From contig JADLBB010000155.1 of NCBI GenBank assembly GCA_020848055.1, forward strand, positions 1 through 11,089: DNA of 11,089 nucleotides, read 5' to 3'. The stretch is from Chloroflexota bacterium (GTDB lineage Bacteria; Chloroflexota; Limnocylindria; QHBO01). Position 1 is the first letter of the stretch; the number at the start of each line of letters is the position of its first letter. Under the pieces are notes generated by a model. The model saw only the letters and a program-made list of their open reading frames with translations. It searched no databases and was not told where the DNA came from. A program made the translations under genes and the position numbers. Of the stretch, positions 1-6,818 are shown one piece after another.

Positions 1-198
1 GTCGGTTCGAGACACGGCGAAGCCTCCGGATGGAGGCGACGGTTGACGATGCGCTGGCTCTGCGTCCGGAACCCGGCGCCCGGGCACTCGACGCCGGGAT
101 CCGGAAGCAGGTGGTGACCGTAGCAGGCGGCGCCTTACCGCACGATTACGCTCGCCTTACCGTCCTCGAACCGGGCCGCGAGCCGCGCCCACCGCGCA
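1..198. other. Leading stretch without a convincing gene
   Basis: This is the region downstream of leuS. A 64-residue frame on the plus strand (30-224) overlaps the 3' end of leuS and has no recognisable domain. On the minus strand two frames stay open to the window edge but neither has a plausible start. The visible structure is two hairpins, at 22-37 and 66-104. A short motif GGTAAGGCG occurs twice on the minus strand just after the leuS stop. I see nothing else to annotate. Confidence 0.5.
66..104. other. Strong hairpin downstream of leuS, possible terminator without a U-tract
   Basis: The arms at 66-78 and 92-104 are complementary over 13 bp with one mismatch, around a 13-nt loop. It lies about 95 nt after the leuS stop codon on the minus strand. 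No run of U follows on either strand, so it is not a canonical intrinsic terminator. A second, smaller perfect hairpin (6-bp arms GCCTCC/GGAGGC, loop GGAT) lies at 22-37. A transcript-end or processing role is inference. Confidence 0.35.
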
Positions 199-2682
199 TT
201 ACGACCGCGGCGTCACCACGTTGACCAGGCGCCCGGGCACCTGGATCACCCGCAGCGGCGTGCGTCCCGCCAGGTAACGCTGGACGTGCTCTGAGGCGAG
301 GGCCAGTCGCTCGATCTCGTCGGCGGTCGCTCCTGCGGCCACCACCAGCTTGTCGCGCAGCTTGCCGTTCACCTGCACCGGCAACTCGAGGACCTCCGCC
401 GCCAGCAGCGCCGGGTCGGCCTCCGGCCAGGGGGTCGTATGGATGCTGTAGGCGTGGCCGCGCCGCTCCCACAGCTCCTCGGCGGTGTGCGGCGCGATCG
501 GCGCCAGCAACAGCAGCAGCATGTCTGCCGCCTCGGCGTACGCATCGGTGCCGGACAGCCCGGCCTCGCGGGCGCGCACCAGCGCGTTGGTCAGCTCCAT
601 CAGGCGGCTGACCGCGGTGTTGAAGTGCATGGCGGTGATGTCGGCGGTCACCTCGCCGATGGCGGCGTGCGCGGCCCGTCGCAGCGCTCGCTCGGCGTCG
701 GGGTCCCTGGCCGAGCCGCCGCCGGCGAGGGCCGCTCCCCAGGCCCGCGCCAGCCAGCGATGCACGCCCTCGATCCCGGTCGGGCTCCATGGTCCGCCCT
801 GGTCCCACGGCCCGATGAACATCAGGAAGGCGCGGACCGCATCGGCGCCGTAGCGCTCGACCAGCTCGTCAGGGGCCTGCACGTTGCCGCGCGACTTGCT
901 CATGCGGTTGTGATCGGCGCCCAGGATCTGGCCCTGGTTGCGCAGCTTGAGGGTCGGCTCGGACAGGCCGACCAGGCCGAGGTCGCGCAGCGCGCGGGTG
1001 AAGAATCGGAAGTACAGCAGGTGCATGACCGCGTGCTCGGCGCCACCGGTGTAGAGCTGGATCGGCATCCAGTCGTCCACCTCGTCGCGATGGAACGGAG
1101 CGTCGTCGGCGTGCGGCGAGCAGTAGCGCAGGAAGTACCAGCTCGAGTCCACGAACGTGTCCATCGTGTCGGTCTCGCGCCGCGCAGGGCCGCCGCAGAC
1201 CGGGCAGGTGGCCGCGAGGAACGCGGCGTGCGAGGTCAGCGGCGACACGCCGGTCGGGGCGAAGTCGACGTCGGTGGGCAGGATGACCGGCAGCTCCTCG
1301 TCGGGAACCGGCTGCGCGCCGTGCGTGGCGCAGTACACGATCGGGATCGGGCAGCCCCAGTAGCGCTGCCGTCCGGCGACCCAGTCGCGCTGGCGGTAGG
1401 TGACCGCGTGCTTGCCCTGGTCGGCTGCCTCGAGCGCATCGGTGATGGCGCCGATGGCCTCCGAGGCGACCATGCCGGTGAAGCCGCCCGAGTCGATGAG
1501 CACCTCGTCGGCGGTGTGCTCGACGAACGCGCGCCCCTCCGGCAGTTCGCCCGATGCGGGCGCCACCACGTAGCGGATCGGCAGATCGAACTTCGTGGCG
1601 AACTCGAAGTCACGATCATCGTGGGCGGGGACGGCCATGATCGCGCCGGTGCCGTAGCCGGGCAGCACGTAGTCGGCGATCCAGACCTCGATTCGCTCGC
1701 GGGTCATCGGATTGATGGCGTGGGCGCCGGTGAAGACGCCGGTCTTCGGCCGATCGGCGCTCAGTCGGTCGATCTCCGTCTGCCGGCGGGCGGCCGCCAC
1801 GTAGGCGTCGACGTCGGCGCGCCGGTCGTCGGTCGTCAGCACGCTCACCAGCGGGTGCTCTGGTGCCAGGACCATGAAGGTGGCGCCGAAGATCGTGTCG
1901 GGCCGAGTGGTGAAGACCCGGATCGGCTCGACACCGGCGGCCTCGACCGCGAAATCGATCTCGGCGCCCTCCGAGCGACCGATCCAGTTGGTCTGCATCG
2001 CCTTGATCGGCTCCGGATAGTCGACGCGGCTGAAGTCCAGCAGCTCGTCGGAGTAGTTCGTGATGCGGAACCACCACTGCTCCAGGTCGCGCTTCTCGAC
2101 CGGGGTCCCGCATCGCCAGCAGCGCCGATCAACCCCCTCCACCTGCTCGCGGGCGAGCACGACCTTGTCGCGCGGGCACCAGTCGACCGCACCGGTGGCC
2201 TTGTAGGCGAGGCCGGCGTTGTACAGCCGGATGAACAGCCACTGCTGCCAGCGGTAGTACGCCGGGTCGCAGGTCACGACCTCGCGAGCCCAGTCGAAGC
2301 TGGCACCCATCAGCCGCATCTGGCGGCGCATGTTGTCGATGTTGCCGTACGTCCAGGTCGCCGGGTGGATGCCACGGTCGATGGCCGCGTTCTCGGCCGG
2401 CAGCCCGAAGCCGTCGAAGCCCATGGGGAACATGACGTTGTCGCCGCCCATCCGATGCATGCGCGCCACGATGTCCGGCCCGGTCATGGCGTACCAGTGG
2501 CCTATGTGCAGGTCGCCCGACGGGTACGGGTACATCGTCAGGACGTAGCGCTTGGGGCGCGAATCGTCGTCGCTGGCCGCGTACAGCGCGTCGGCCTCCC
2601 ATCGGTCGCGCCACTTCTGCTCGAAGCTGGCCGGGTCGAACCGGTCGGGATGTCCTGCTCGGGCTGCAGTCCGAGTCGTCAT
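199..2682 (-). CDS. leuS: Leucyl-tRNA synthetase
   Basis: Cytoplasmic class Ia synthetase that activates leucine with ATP and charges tRNA-Leu. The 827-residue length is normal for bacterial LeuRS. Visible signatures are the HIGH motif at residues 59-62, the KMSKS-type motif RMSKS at 593-597, the zinc-region CWRC at 188-191, the CP1 editing domain (about 225-430) with its threonine-rich TTRPDT at 258-263 and GTGAIMAVPAHDDRD at 344-358, the ETDTMDTFVDSSW block near 503-515, and a C-terminal domain with VQVNGKLRDK. The ATG at 2680-2682 was chosen because GGAGGAG lies 4 nt before it. A longer frame reaches 2919, but that extension only translates the 63-bp repeats. A leucine-specific T-box leader lies upstream beyond a GNAT gene, which fits control by tRNA-Leu charging. 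Identity is very secure. Confidence 0.98.
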   Translation of the reverse strand: MTTRTAARAGHPDRFDPASFEQKWRDRWEADALYAASDDDSRPKRYVLTMYPYPSGDLHIGHWYAMTGPDIVARMHRMGGDNVMFPMGFDGFGLPAENAAIDRGIHPATWTYGNIDNMRRQMRLMGASFDWAREVVTCDPAYYRWQQWLFIRLYNAGLAYKATGAVDWCPRDKVVLAREQVEGVDRRCWRCGTPVEKRDLEQWWFRITNYSDELLDFSRVDYPEPIKAMQTNWIGRSEGAEIDFAVEAAGVEPIRVFTTRPDTIFGATFMVLAPEHPLVSVLTTDDRRADVDAYVAAARRQTEIDRLSADRPKTGVFTGAHAINPMTRERIEVWIADYVLPGYGTGAIMAVPAHDDRDFEFATKFDLPIRYVVAPASGELPEGRAFVEHTADEVLIDSGGFTGMVASEAIGAITDALEAADQGKHAVTYRQRDWVAGRQRYWGCPIPIVYCATHGAQPVPDEELPVILPTDVDFAPTGVSPLTSHAAFLAATCPVCGGPARRETDTMDTFVDSSWYFLRYCSPHADDAPFHRDEVDDWMPIQLYTGGAEHAVMHLLYFRFFTRALRDLGLVGLSEPTLKLRNQGQILGADHNRMSKSRGNVQAPDELVERYGADAVRAFLMFIGPWDQGGPWSPTGIEGVHRWLARAWGAALAGGGSARDPDAERALRRAAHAAIGEVTADITAMHFNTAVSRLMELTNALVRAREAGLSGTDAYAEAADMLLLLLAPIAPHTAEELWERRGHAYSIHTTPWPEADPALLAAEVLELPVQVNGKLRDKLVVAAGATADEIERLALASEHVQRYLAGRTPLRVIQVPGRLVNVVTPRS

Positions 2683-2686
2683 CGTG

Positions 2687-2693
2687 CTCCTCC
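2687..2693 (-). promoter_or_regulatory. Shine-Dalgarno of leuS
   Basis: GGAGGAG on the minus strand sits 4 nt before the ATG at 2680-2682. It fixes the leuS start and excludes the repeat-derived N-terminal extension. Its strength fits an internal operon gene and contrasts with the leaderless-looking genes elsewhere in the window. Confidence 0.85.
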
Positions 2694-2762
2694 CCGCACG
2701 GCCTGGCATCGGCCGGCGCGATCCGCGATTGATCGGCCCTTTAGCGCCTCGCGGGCGTGCGG

Positions 2763-2913
2763 GGCCACGTTCCGCCCGACATATCGGTCGGCACGACGCC
2801 CCAGATGGACCCCGACGTCCCGCGGGGCCACGCACGCGCCGATAAATCGGTCGGCACGACGCCCCAGATGGGTCCGGCCGTCCCGCGAGGCCACGCACGC
2901 ACCGATAAATCGG
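2763..2913. repeat. 63-bp tandem repeat array in the GNAT-leuS spacer
   Basis: Two full units (2763-2825 and 2826-2888) and a partial third (from 2889) repeat with an exact 63-bp period. Each unit starts GGCCACG and contains a 12-bp inverted-repeat core: CCGACATATCGG at 2776-2787, CCGATAAATCGG at 2839-2850 and again at 2902-2913. The cores therefore lie 63 bp apart, six turns of B-DNA at 10.5 bp per turn, on one helix face. Because 63 is a multiple of three the repeats keep reading frames open, which produces spurious ORFs here. The rest of the 334-bp spacer (2683-3016) shows no gene or clear terminator. Function unknown; operator array, RNA hairpins or neutral tandem duplication are all possible. 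Confidence 0.85.
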
Positions 2914-3016
2914 CTCCACGTGGCCCGATCCGTGTCCCAGGCGACAACCCCTCGATCCATCGGGCGTTCGTGATCATCGGCCCGCGCCTCGAAGCTGCGG
3001 GCGCCTGGCGAGGTCG

Positions 3017-3589
3017 TCATCGGTCCGGCGCGCCCGGCTCTGGCTCCTCGGGGAACCAGGCCATCAGGATCTCGTCGCGGAAGCCCTGGGCCGTTCGGTA
3101 CTGCTGCCGACGCAGGCCCTCGCGCACGAAGCCACGCTTGGCGTACACGGCCATGGCACGCTCGTTGTCCGGAAAGACGCCCAGCGATACCTTACGCAGG
3201 CCGCGCTCGATCGCCCATCGCTGGGCGGCCGCCACCATCTCGCTCCCGATGCCGACGTCGCGCCAGCCATCGGCGATCGTGATCGACAGGATGCCGATGT
3301 GCTCGGTCGCCACGCCGCGCTCGATCGTGACGAGCACGTTGCCGATGGCCTCGCCGTCGGCCTCGGCCACGAGCACCAGGTGCTCGCCGGCCCGGATCAT
3401 CTCGCTGATCCAGAACGCCTCCGACGGCTCGCTGACCGCACCGGGCGTCGTGATCAGCCAGCGCCCCTCGGCACGCACCTTGGCGAACAGGTGCGCCAGC
3501 CCGCGGCCGTCGGTCGGCCGGCCCGGACGCAGCGTCCAGCGCCGCCCGTCTCGGGCAGTCATGGCCTGGCTGGTTCCGGTTGCGATCAT
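3017..3589 (-). CDS. GNAT-family N-acetyltransferase
   Basis: A 190-residue protein of the acetyl-CoA-dependent GNAT fold. The acetyl-CoA pyrophosphate-binding motif A is visible as RDVGIGSE at residues 110-117 after the strand IGILSITI. The C-terminal half has the typical pattern LGVFPDNERAMAVYAKRGFVREG (about 136-158). The acceptor is not predictable; protein N-termini, amino acids or small molecules are possible. The ATG at 3587-3589 was chosen because GGAG lies 5 nt before it. A longer GTG start at 3661 lies inside the T-box antiterminator and is rejected. It is the first gene behind the leucine T-box and precedes leuS by 334 bp, so it is likely induced when tRNA-Leu is uncharged. Family is secure, substrate unknown. 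Confidence 0.9.
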   Translation of the reverse strand: MIATGTSQAMTARDGRRWTLRPGRPTDGRGLAHLFAKVRAEGRWLITTPGAVSEPSEAFWISEMIRAGEHLVLVAEADGEAIGNVLVTIERGVATEHIGILSITIADGWRDVGIGSEMVAAAQRWAIERGLRKVSLGVFPDNERAMAVYAKRGFVREGLRRQQYRTAQGFRDEILMAWFPEEPEPGAPDR

Positions 3590-3616
3590 CCGTGCTCCGA
3601 TCCGAAATACGCGCGA

Positions 3617-3645
3617 ACCCCTCCGTCTGCTCTGGACGAAGGGGT
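3617..3645 (-). terminator. T-box terminator hairpin
   Basis: ACCCCTTCGTC (3645-3635) pairs with GACGGAGGGGT (3627-3617), 11 bp including one G-U, loop CAGAGCA. It is mutually exclusive with the antiterminator because both use 3641-3635. The U-tract after it is poor (CGCGCGTATTT), so termination may be weak or need a factor. No start codon is placed to be controlled by the GGAGG in its 3' arm, so translational control looks less likely. Confidence 0.75.
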
Positions 3646-3667
3646 CACTTCGCGGTACCACCTGAGC
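3629..3667 (-). promoter_or_regulatory. T-box antiterminator
   Basis: Helix A1 pairs GCTCAGG (3667-3661) with CCAGAGC (3635-3629) with one A-A mismatch. The 7-nt bulge TGGTACC (3660-3654) follows. Helix A2 pairs GCGAAG (3653-3648) with CTTCGT (3641-3636). The bulge TGGT is complementary to an ACCA tRNA 3' end, as required for binding uncharged tRNA. Confidence 0.88.
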
Positions 3668-3691
3668 TTGACCGATGCGTCACGAATGAGG

Positions 3692-3767
3692 TGGTGGAGC
3701 TGGGGGGACTCGAACCCCCGACCCCCTGCATGCCATGCAGGTGCTCTCCCAGCTGAGCTACAACCCC
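3692..3767 (-). tRNA. tRNA-Ala (anticodon GGC), nested inside the T-box leader
   Basis: A complete 76-nt cloverleaf with encoded CCA. Acceptor GGGGTTG pairs with CAGCTCC and includes the G3-U70 pair that identifies alanine tRNAs. D arm is GCTC/GAGC, anticodon arm CCTGC/GCAGG with loop ATGGCAT (anticodon GGC), and T arm GGGGG/CCCCC with TTCGAGT. The discriminator is A. No promoter-like TANNNT lies directly before its 5' end, so it is probably transcribed from the T-box leader promoter about 180 nt upstream and released by RNase P and 3' processing. Its 3' end is 25 nt before the antiterminator. Confidence 0.97.
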
Positions 3768-3850
3768 ACGCGTATCCGTGGATCGGTCCACTCGTTGGCG
3801 CCGTATCGGTCGCCAGCCGGCCCGGCTCATCACCGGGCTGCTCTGCGGGC

Positions 3851-3853
3851 GAG
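3851..3853 (-). promoter_or_regulatory. T-box specifier codon CTC (Leu)
   Basis: CTC directly follows the GAA of the specifier-loop E-motif and precedes a purine (G3850), the same register as GAA-GGC-A in glycine T-boxes as I recall them. Upper helix CGCG/CGCG (3916-3913 with 3860-3857) flanks AGTA and GAA immediately. Leucine agrees with leuS downstream. Confidence 0.72.
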
Positions 3854-3946
3854 TTCCGCGCGCTCCGTCGGCCGGCTCACACCATCCCGGCTCGCTCATC
3901 AACGAAGGGCAACGCGTACTGCTCCCGCGTCAACGCATCGGTCGGG

Positions 3947-3976
3947 AGGATAGCACAGGCGTTCGGCGACCCTCAA
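3947..3976 (-). promoter_or_regulatory. Promoter of the T-box/tRNA-Ala/GNAT-leuS unit
   Basis: On the minus strand TTGAGG (3976-3971) is followed after 18 nt by TATCCT (3952-3947), with an extended -10 TGC before it. Expected transcript start is near 3940, about a dozen nt before Stem I. The same TGC-TATNCT form precedes the other tRNA-Ala at 9498-9490. Inferred from sequence only. Confidence 0.6.
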
Positions 3977-3986
3977 TCGGCCCTTC

Positions 3987-4022
3987 TTGACATGGTTATT
4001 ATATTGACTATATGGATCATAT
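3987..4022 (+). promoter_or_regulatory. tetR promoter with a candidate operator
   Basis: Perfect -35 TTGACA (3987-3992), 16-nt spacer, -10-like TATATG (4009-4014), then 6 nt to the ATG at 4021. An inverted repeat ATATG-GAT-CATAT (4010-4022) overlaps the -10 and could be the TetR autoregulatory site. The island is strikingly AT-rich against GC-rich surroundings. A TATAAT on the minus strand (4003-3998) has no convincing -35. Confidence 0.6.
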
Positions 4023-4626
4023 GATGAATGTTGCGAGGCCCCGAACCTATCGCAGCGACCTGCGCGCGAGACGGGCACAGGAGACCAGGTCGGACATCCT
4101 CGACGCGACGGTACGGGTCATGGCGCGAGGCGTGGCCAGCCTGTCGATGCCGGCGGTCGCCCGCGAGGCGGGCGTATCGGTGCCGACCGTGTACCACCAC
4201 TTTGCAACCAAGGAGGAGCTGCTGGCGGCGGTCCACCCGCACGTGGCGCGCCGGGTCGGTTTCGACACGGTGCCCGATGCTTTGACGATCGACGGGCTGC
4301 GCCGCAGCGTCCGCGCCTATTTCGAACGCTTGGGGGCATACAGCGCGATGGACCTCGCGGCGGTTGCCAGCCCGCTCGGCGACGAGGTGCGGCACCTGAC
4401 GATGGCACACCGGCTGGACCGCCTGGCCCGCTTCGCCGATGCGATTGACCCACCGCTCACCGGACCAGATCGCGAGCGCATCACCCGGCTGCTTGCCGTC
4501 CTGACCGCGAGTGCGTCGCTGCGCATGTGGCGCGACCACCTCGGTTCATCGGCCGAACAGGCCGTCGACGACATCGCCCGAACCGTCGAGGCGCTGGTCG
4601 CCGCGAGCCGGGGGGCCGTGCGATGA
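4021..4626 (+). CDS. TetR/AcrR-family transcriptional regulator
   Basis: A 201-residue DNA-binding repressor-type protein. The N-terminal TetR helix-turn-helix is clear: DILDATVRVMARGVASLSMPAVAREAGVSVPTVYHHFATKEELLAAV, with the recognition helix around residues 52-62. The C-terminal ligand domain is not assignable. The ATG at 4021 is preferred over an in-frame ATG at 4012 because the latter lies within the -10 element; from 4021 the transcript would be essentially leaderless. Its stop overlaps the start of the next gene by ATGA, so the two are translationally coupled. It probably controls itself and the coupled PEP-synthase-like gene; the inducer is unknown. Confidence 0.9.
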   Translation: MMNVARPRTYRSDLRARRAQETRSDILDATVRVMARGVASLSMPAVAREAGVSVPTVYHHFATKEELLAAVHPHVARRVGFDTVPDALTIDGLRRSVRAYFERLGAYSAMDLAAVASPLGDEVRHLTMAHRLDRLARFADAIDPPLTGPDRERITRLLAVLTASASLRMWRDHLGSSAEQAVDDIARTVEALVAASRGAVR

Positions 4627-6818
4627 CGGGCGGGCGGGTCACGCGACTGGCGGATGTCCGCATGGCCGATGCGAGCGAGGTGGGAGGCAAGGCCGCCAGC
4701 CTTGGTGAGCTTATCGCCGCCGGCTTCCGCGTGCCCGATGGGGTCGTCATCACGGCCGAATCCGCTGACCGTGCGCCGCAGGAGCGCCACTGGGATCTGG
4801 GCTCCGACCCGTGGGACCTTGGCACCGGACCGTTCGCCGTGCGTTCGAGCGGCGTGTCCGAGGACGGAGCGCAGGATTCGTACGCGGGCATGTTCGAGAC
4901 CGTCCTGGGGGTCTCCGCCGATGGCCTGGCCGAGGCGATTGACCGGGTGTCAGCCAGTGTTCGCGACGCGCGGATCGCGGAGTACGCCCCGGGGGGCCCT
5001 GGCAGCATGGCGGTGATCATCCAGCGCATGGTCGACCCGGTTGCATCCGGCGTCGCCCTGACCGCCGACCCGGTCACGGGCGCTCGCGACGCGTGCATCG
5101 TCACCGCGGTGCGCGGCATCGGGGATCGACTGGTGTCAGGCACCGCCACCGGGGACGAATGGCTCGTCCGCGATGGCAAGGCCACCGCCCGACGTCGGCT
5201 CGAGTCAGCCATCGACGCGAGGCAGGCGACAGCGGTCGCCAGCCAGGCGCGGCGCGTCGCCGAAGCGCGAGGGGCGCCGCAGGACATCGAATGGGCGATT
5301 GATCGCGACGGAGCCCTCTGGATCCTCCAGGCTCGCCCGATGACCGCGCTGCCGGCGGATGTCTCGTGGGACCCGCCCTCGCCCGGCGCCTTCACCAGGC
5401 AGTACCGGCTTGGCGAGTGGATCGGAGGGCCCGTGACGCCGCTGTTCGAGTCGTGGCTGCTGACGATGATGGAGGAGCGGATGCATGCCTTCTTCTACGA
5501 GCAGCTTGGCCAGCGCGCGCCGCGGCCGCTCCACGTCGTGGTCAACGGCTGGTACTTCTACTCGATGAACTGGGCGGCACCGGGCGCCATGCTTCGCAAC
5601 CTGCCGCGCATGGTGTGGCATCTCGCCCGGCACCCACGGCGTGTTGCGGGCATCAATCCGTCGACGGTGCGGCACAGCTTCCCGCTGCTCGAGCGCACGT
5701 GGCGCGCCGACTTCCGCCCGCGCTACCAGGCTGCGATCGAGTCCGCCGAGGCCCGCGTCGGGACGGCGCCGATCGACGAGCTCCCCGAACTGATCGACGA
5801 GCTTGCCGGGCTGGCGGGCGAGGCGTTCGGGTGGCTGGCCGCGCTGTCCGGCGCGGCGTACAAGATGGAGCTCAACCTGGCAGGCTTCTACCGGCGCCAC
5901 CTCTACCCGGTGATCGGGGGCAGCCATCTGCCGCTGCTGACCGGGTTCGCCCTCCCCGGTGGCGAGCGCGTCGCCGTCGCGTCGCTCGACTGGTTCCATG
6001 CCTCGGGCACCACGTCGTCCCCGCCGGCGGACGCCTCCGCGCGCCTGGAGCAGGCGAGACACGCCGCCGAGGAGGCCGCGTTCGAGGCGCTGGCGGATTC
6101 ACCACGGCGCCTGGCGGCCTTCCGCCGGCTGTTGACCGATGCCCAGCACCTCGTCCCGGTGCGCGAGGAGCAGGTCGCCGAGCTCACCATGCCATGGCTG
6201 ACCATGCGGCGGGCGGTCGTCCGCATCGGGGAGGCGCTTGTCGAGCGCGGGCTCGTCCCCGCGGCCGACGGCGTGTTCTTCCTCACCCGAGCCGAGGCGA
6301 TTGACGCGCTCGTCACCGCCCGCCTCGAGCTGGACGCGGCCGGCATCGAGGCGCGCAGGACGCGATGGAGCGAGCAGGCTCGGTTGGTGCCTCCATTGCT
6401 CATCGGCCGCATCAATCCGATCGTCCTGCGGCTGTTCGACTCGCTTGCCCGCACGGTCGGCGCGGCGCCGTCGACGACGGCGCTCGTCACAGGCACCCCG
6501 GCGTCGGCCGGCAGGGCCAGTGGTCCGGTGCGCGTCATTCACGGAGTTGCCGAGTTCGACGATCTCCAGCCCGGCGAGATCCTCGTGGCGCCCATGACCG
6601 CGCCAGCCTGGACGCCACTGTTCAGGCGCGCCGCCGCGGTGGTCACCGACGTGGGGAGTGCGGCAGCGCACGCCTCGATCATCGCCCGCGAGTACGGGAT
6701 CCCCGCCGTCGTCGGGTGTGGGGACGCCACCGGCCGCCTGACGACCGGCATGCGTGTGACCGTCGACGGCAGCACGGGCAACGTTGAGCCCGACGCGTCG
6801 CGGGTGCCGTTCCGTTAG
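4623..6818 (+). CDS. PEP-synthase / rifampin-phosphotransferase-like three-domain enzyme
   Basis: A 731-residue protein with the architecture of rifampin phosphotransferase and PEP synthase. An N-terminal ATP-grasp (PPDK_N) domain (about 8-240) shows VGGKAASLGELIAAGFRVPDGVVIT, FAVRSSGVSEDG and SGVALTADPVTG, ending in ILQARPM. A substrate-type middle region (about 250-620) follows. A C-terminal swivelling phosphohistidine domain carries TDVGSAAAHASIIAREYGIPAVVG with His683 as expected catalytic residue. Known relatives move phosphate from ATP through this histidine to pyruvate or to rifampin. The protein is shorter than typical rifampin phosphotransferases (about 865 residues), partly from a shortened segment between VVIT and FAVRSS. 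Coupling to a TetR regulator suggests inducible modification of a small molecule; rifampin itself is unproven. Confidence 0.85.
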   Translation: MTGGRVTRLADVRMADASEVGGKAASLGELIAAGFRVPDGVVITAESADRAPQERHWDLGSDPWDLGTGPFAVRSSGVSEDGAQDSYAGMFETVLGVSADGLAEAIDRVSASVRDARIAEYAPGGPGSMAVIIQRMVDPVASGVALTADPVTGARDACIVTAVRGIGDRLVSGTATGDEWLVRDGKATARRRLESAIDARQATAVASQARRVAEARGAPQDIEWAIDRDGALWILQARPMTALPADVSWDPPSPGAFTRQYRLGEWIGGPVTPLFESWLLTMMEERMHAFFYEQLGQRAPRPLHVVVNGWYFYSMNWAAPGAMLRNLPRMVWHLARHPRRVAGINPSTVRHSFPLLERTWRADFRPRYQAAIESAEARVGTAPIDELPELIDELAGLAGEAFGWLAALSGAAYKMELNLAGFYRRHLYPVIGGSHLPLLTGFALPGGERVAVASLDWFHASGTTSSPPADASARLEQARHAAEEAAFEALADSPRRLAAFRRLLTDAQHLVPVREEQVAELTMPWLTMRRAVVRIGEALVERGLVPAADGVFFLTRAEAIDALVTARLELDAAGIEARRTRWSEQARLVPPLLIGRINPIVLRLFDSLARTVGAAPSTTALVTGTPASAGRASGPVRVIHGVAEFDDLQPGEILVAPMTAPAWTPLFRRAAAVVTDVGSAAAHASIIAREYGIPAVVGCGDATGRLTTGMRVTVDGSTGNVEPDASRVPFR

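Larger units (their letters stand above)
3605..3940 (-). promoter_or_regulatory. T-box riboswitch leader, leucine (CTC) specifier, interrupted by a tRNA gene
   Basis: All main T-box parts can be traced on the minus strand. Stem I: base helix GCGGG (3928-3924) with CCCGC (3849-3845); specifier-loop AGTA at 3920-3917 opposite GAA (3856-3854), then CTC (3853-3851) and a purine; mid helix CTTCGTTG (3907-3900) with CGACGGAG (3870-3863); distal GAGCGA bulge and GCCGG/CCGGC stem with loop GATGGTGTGAG (3891-3871). Then a hairpin at 3838-3820, a GGCG/CGCC helix at 3814-3797 and Stem III at 3791-3778. The consensus T-box AGGTGGTACCGCG lies at 3663-3651. Specifier CTC reads leucine and matches downstream leuS; if read one base later it would be TCG (Ser). 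The linker between Stem III and the antiterminator contains tRNA-Ala. Confidence 0.88.

Noticed and set aside
30..224. 64-residue plus-strand gene
   Set aside because: It overlaps the leuS 3' end antisense, spans a strong hairpin, and has no recognisable domain or ribosome site.
2763..2913. CRISPR array or second riboswitch in the 63-bp repeats
   Set aside because: The spacers between palindromic cores are themselves repeated, and no T-box or other known leader consensus is present here.
2683..2919. N-terminal extension of leuS by 79 residues
   Set aside because: It only translates the 63-bp repeats (repeating RPIYRRVRG-like segments). A strong Shine-Dalgarno precedes the ATG at 2680-2682.
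439..2973. 844-residue open frame on the plus strand opposite leuS
   Set aside because: It is a GC-rich antisense shadow of leuS; its translation is Arg/Val/Gly-rich without domain signatures, and the minus strand carries unmistakable LeuRS motifs.
3590..3661. Longer GNAT start at a GTG (3661)
   Set aside because: It would begin inside the T-box antiterminator bulge. The ATG at 3589 has GGAG at proper spacing.
3998..4003. Minus-strand TATAAT as the T-box leader promoter
   Set aside because: No usable -35 lies 16-18 nt upstream. TTGAGG-18-TGC-TATCCT nearer Stem I fits better, although the TATAAT could be a second start.
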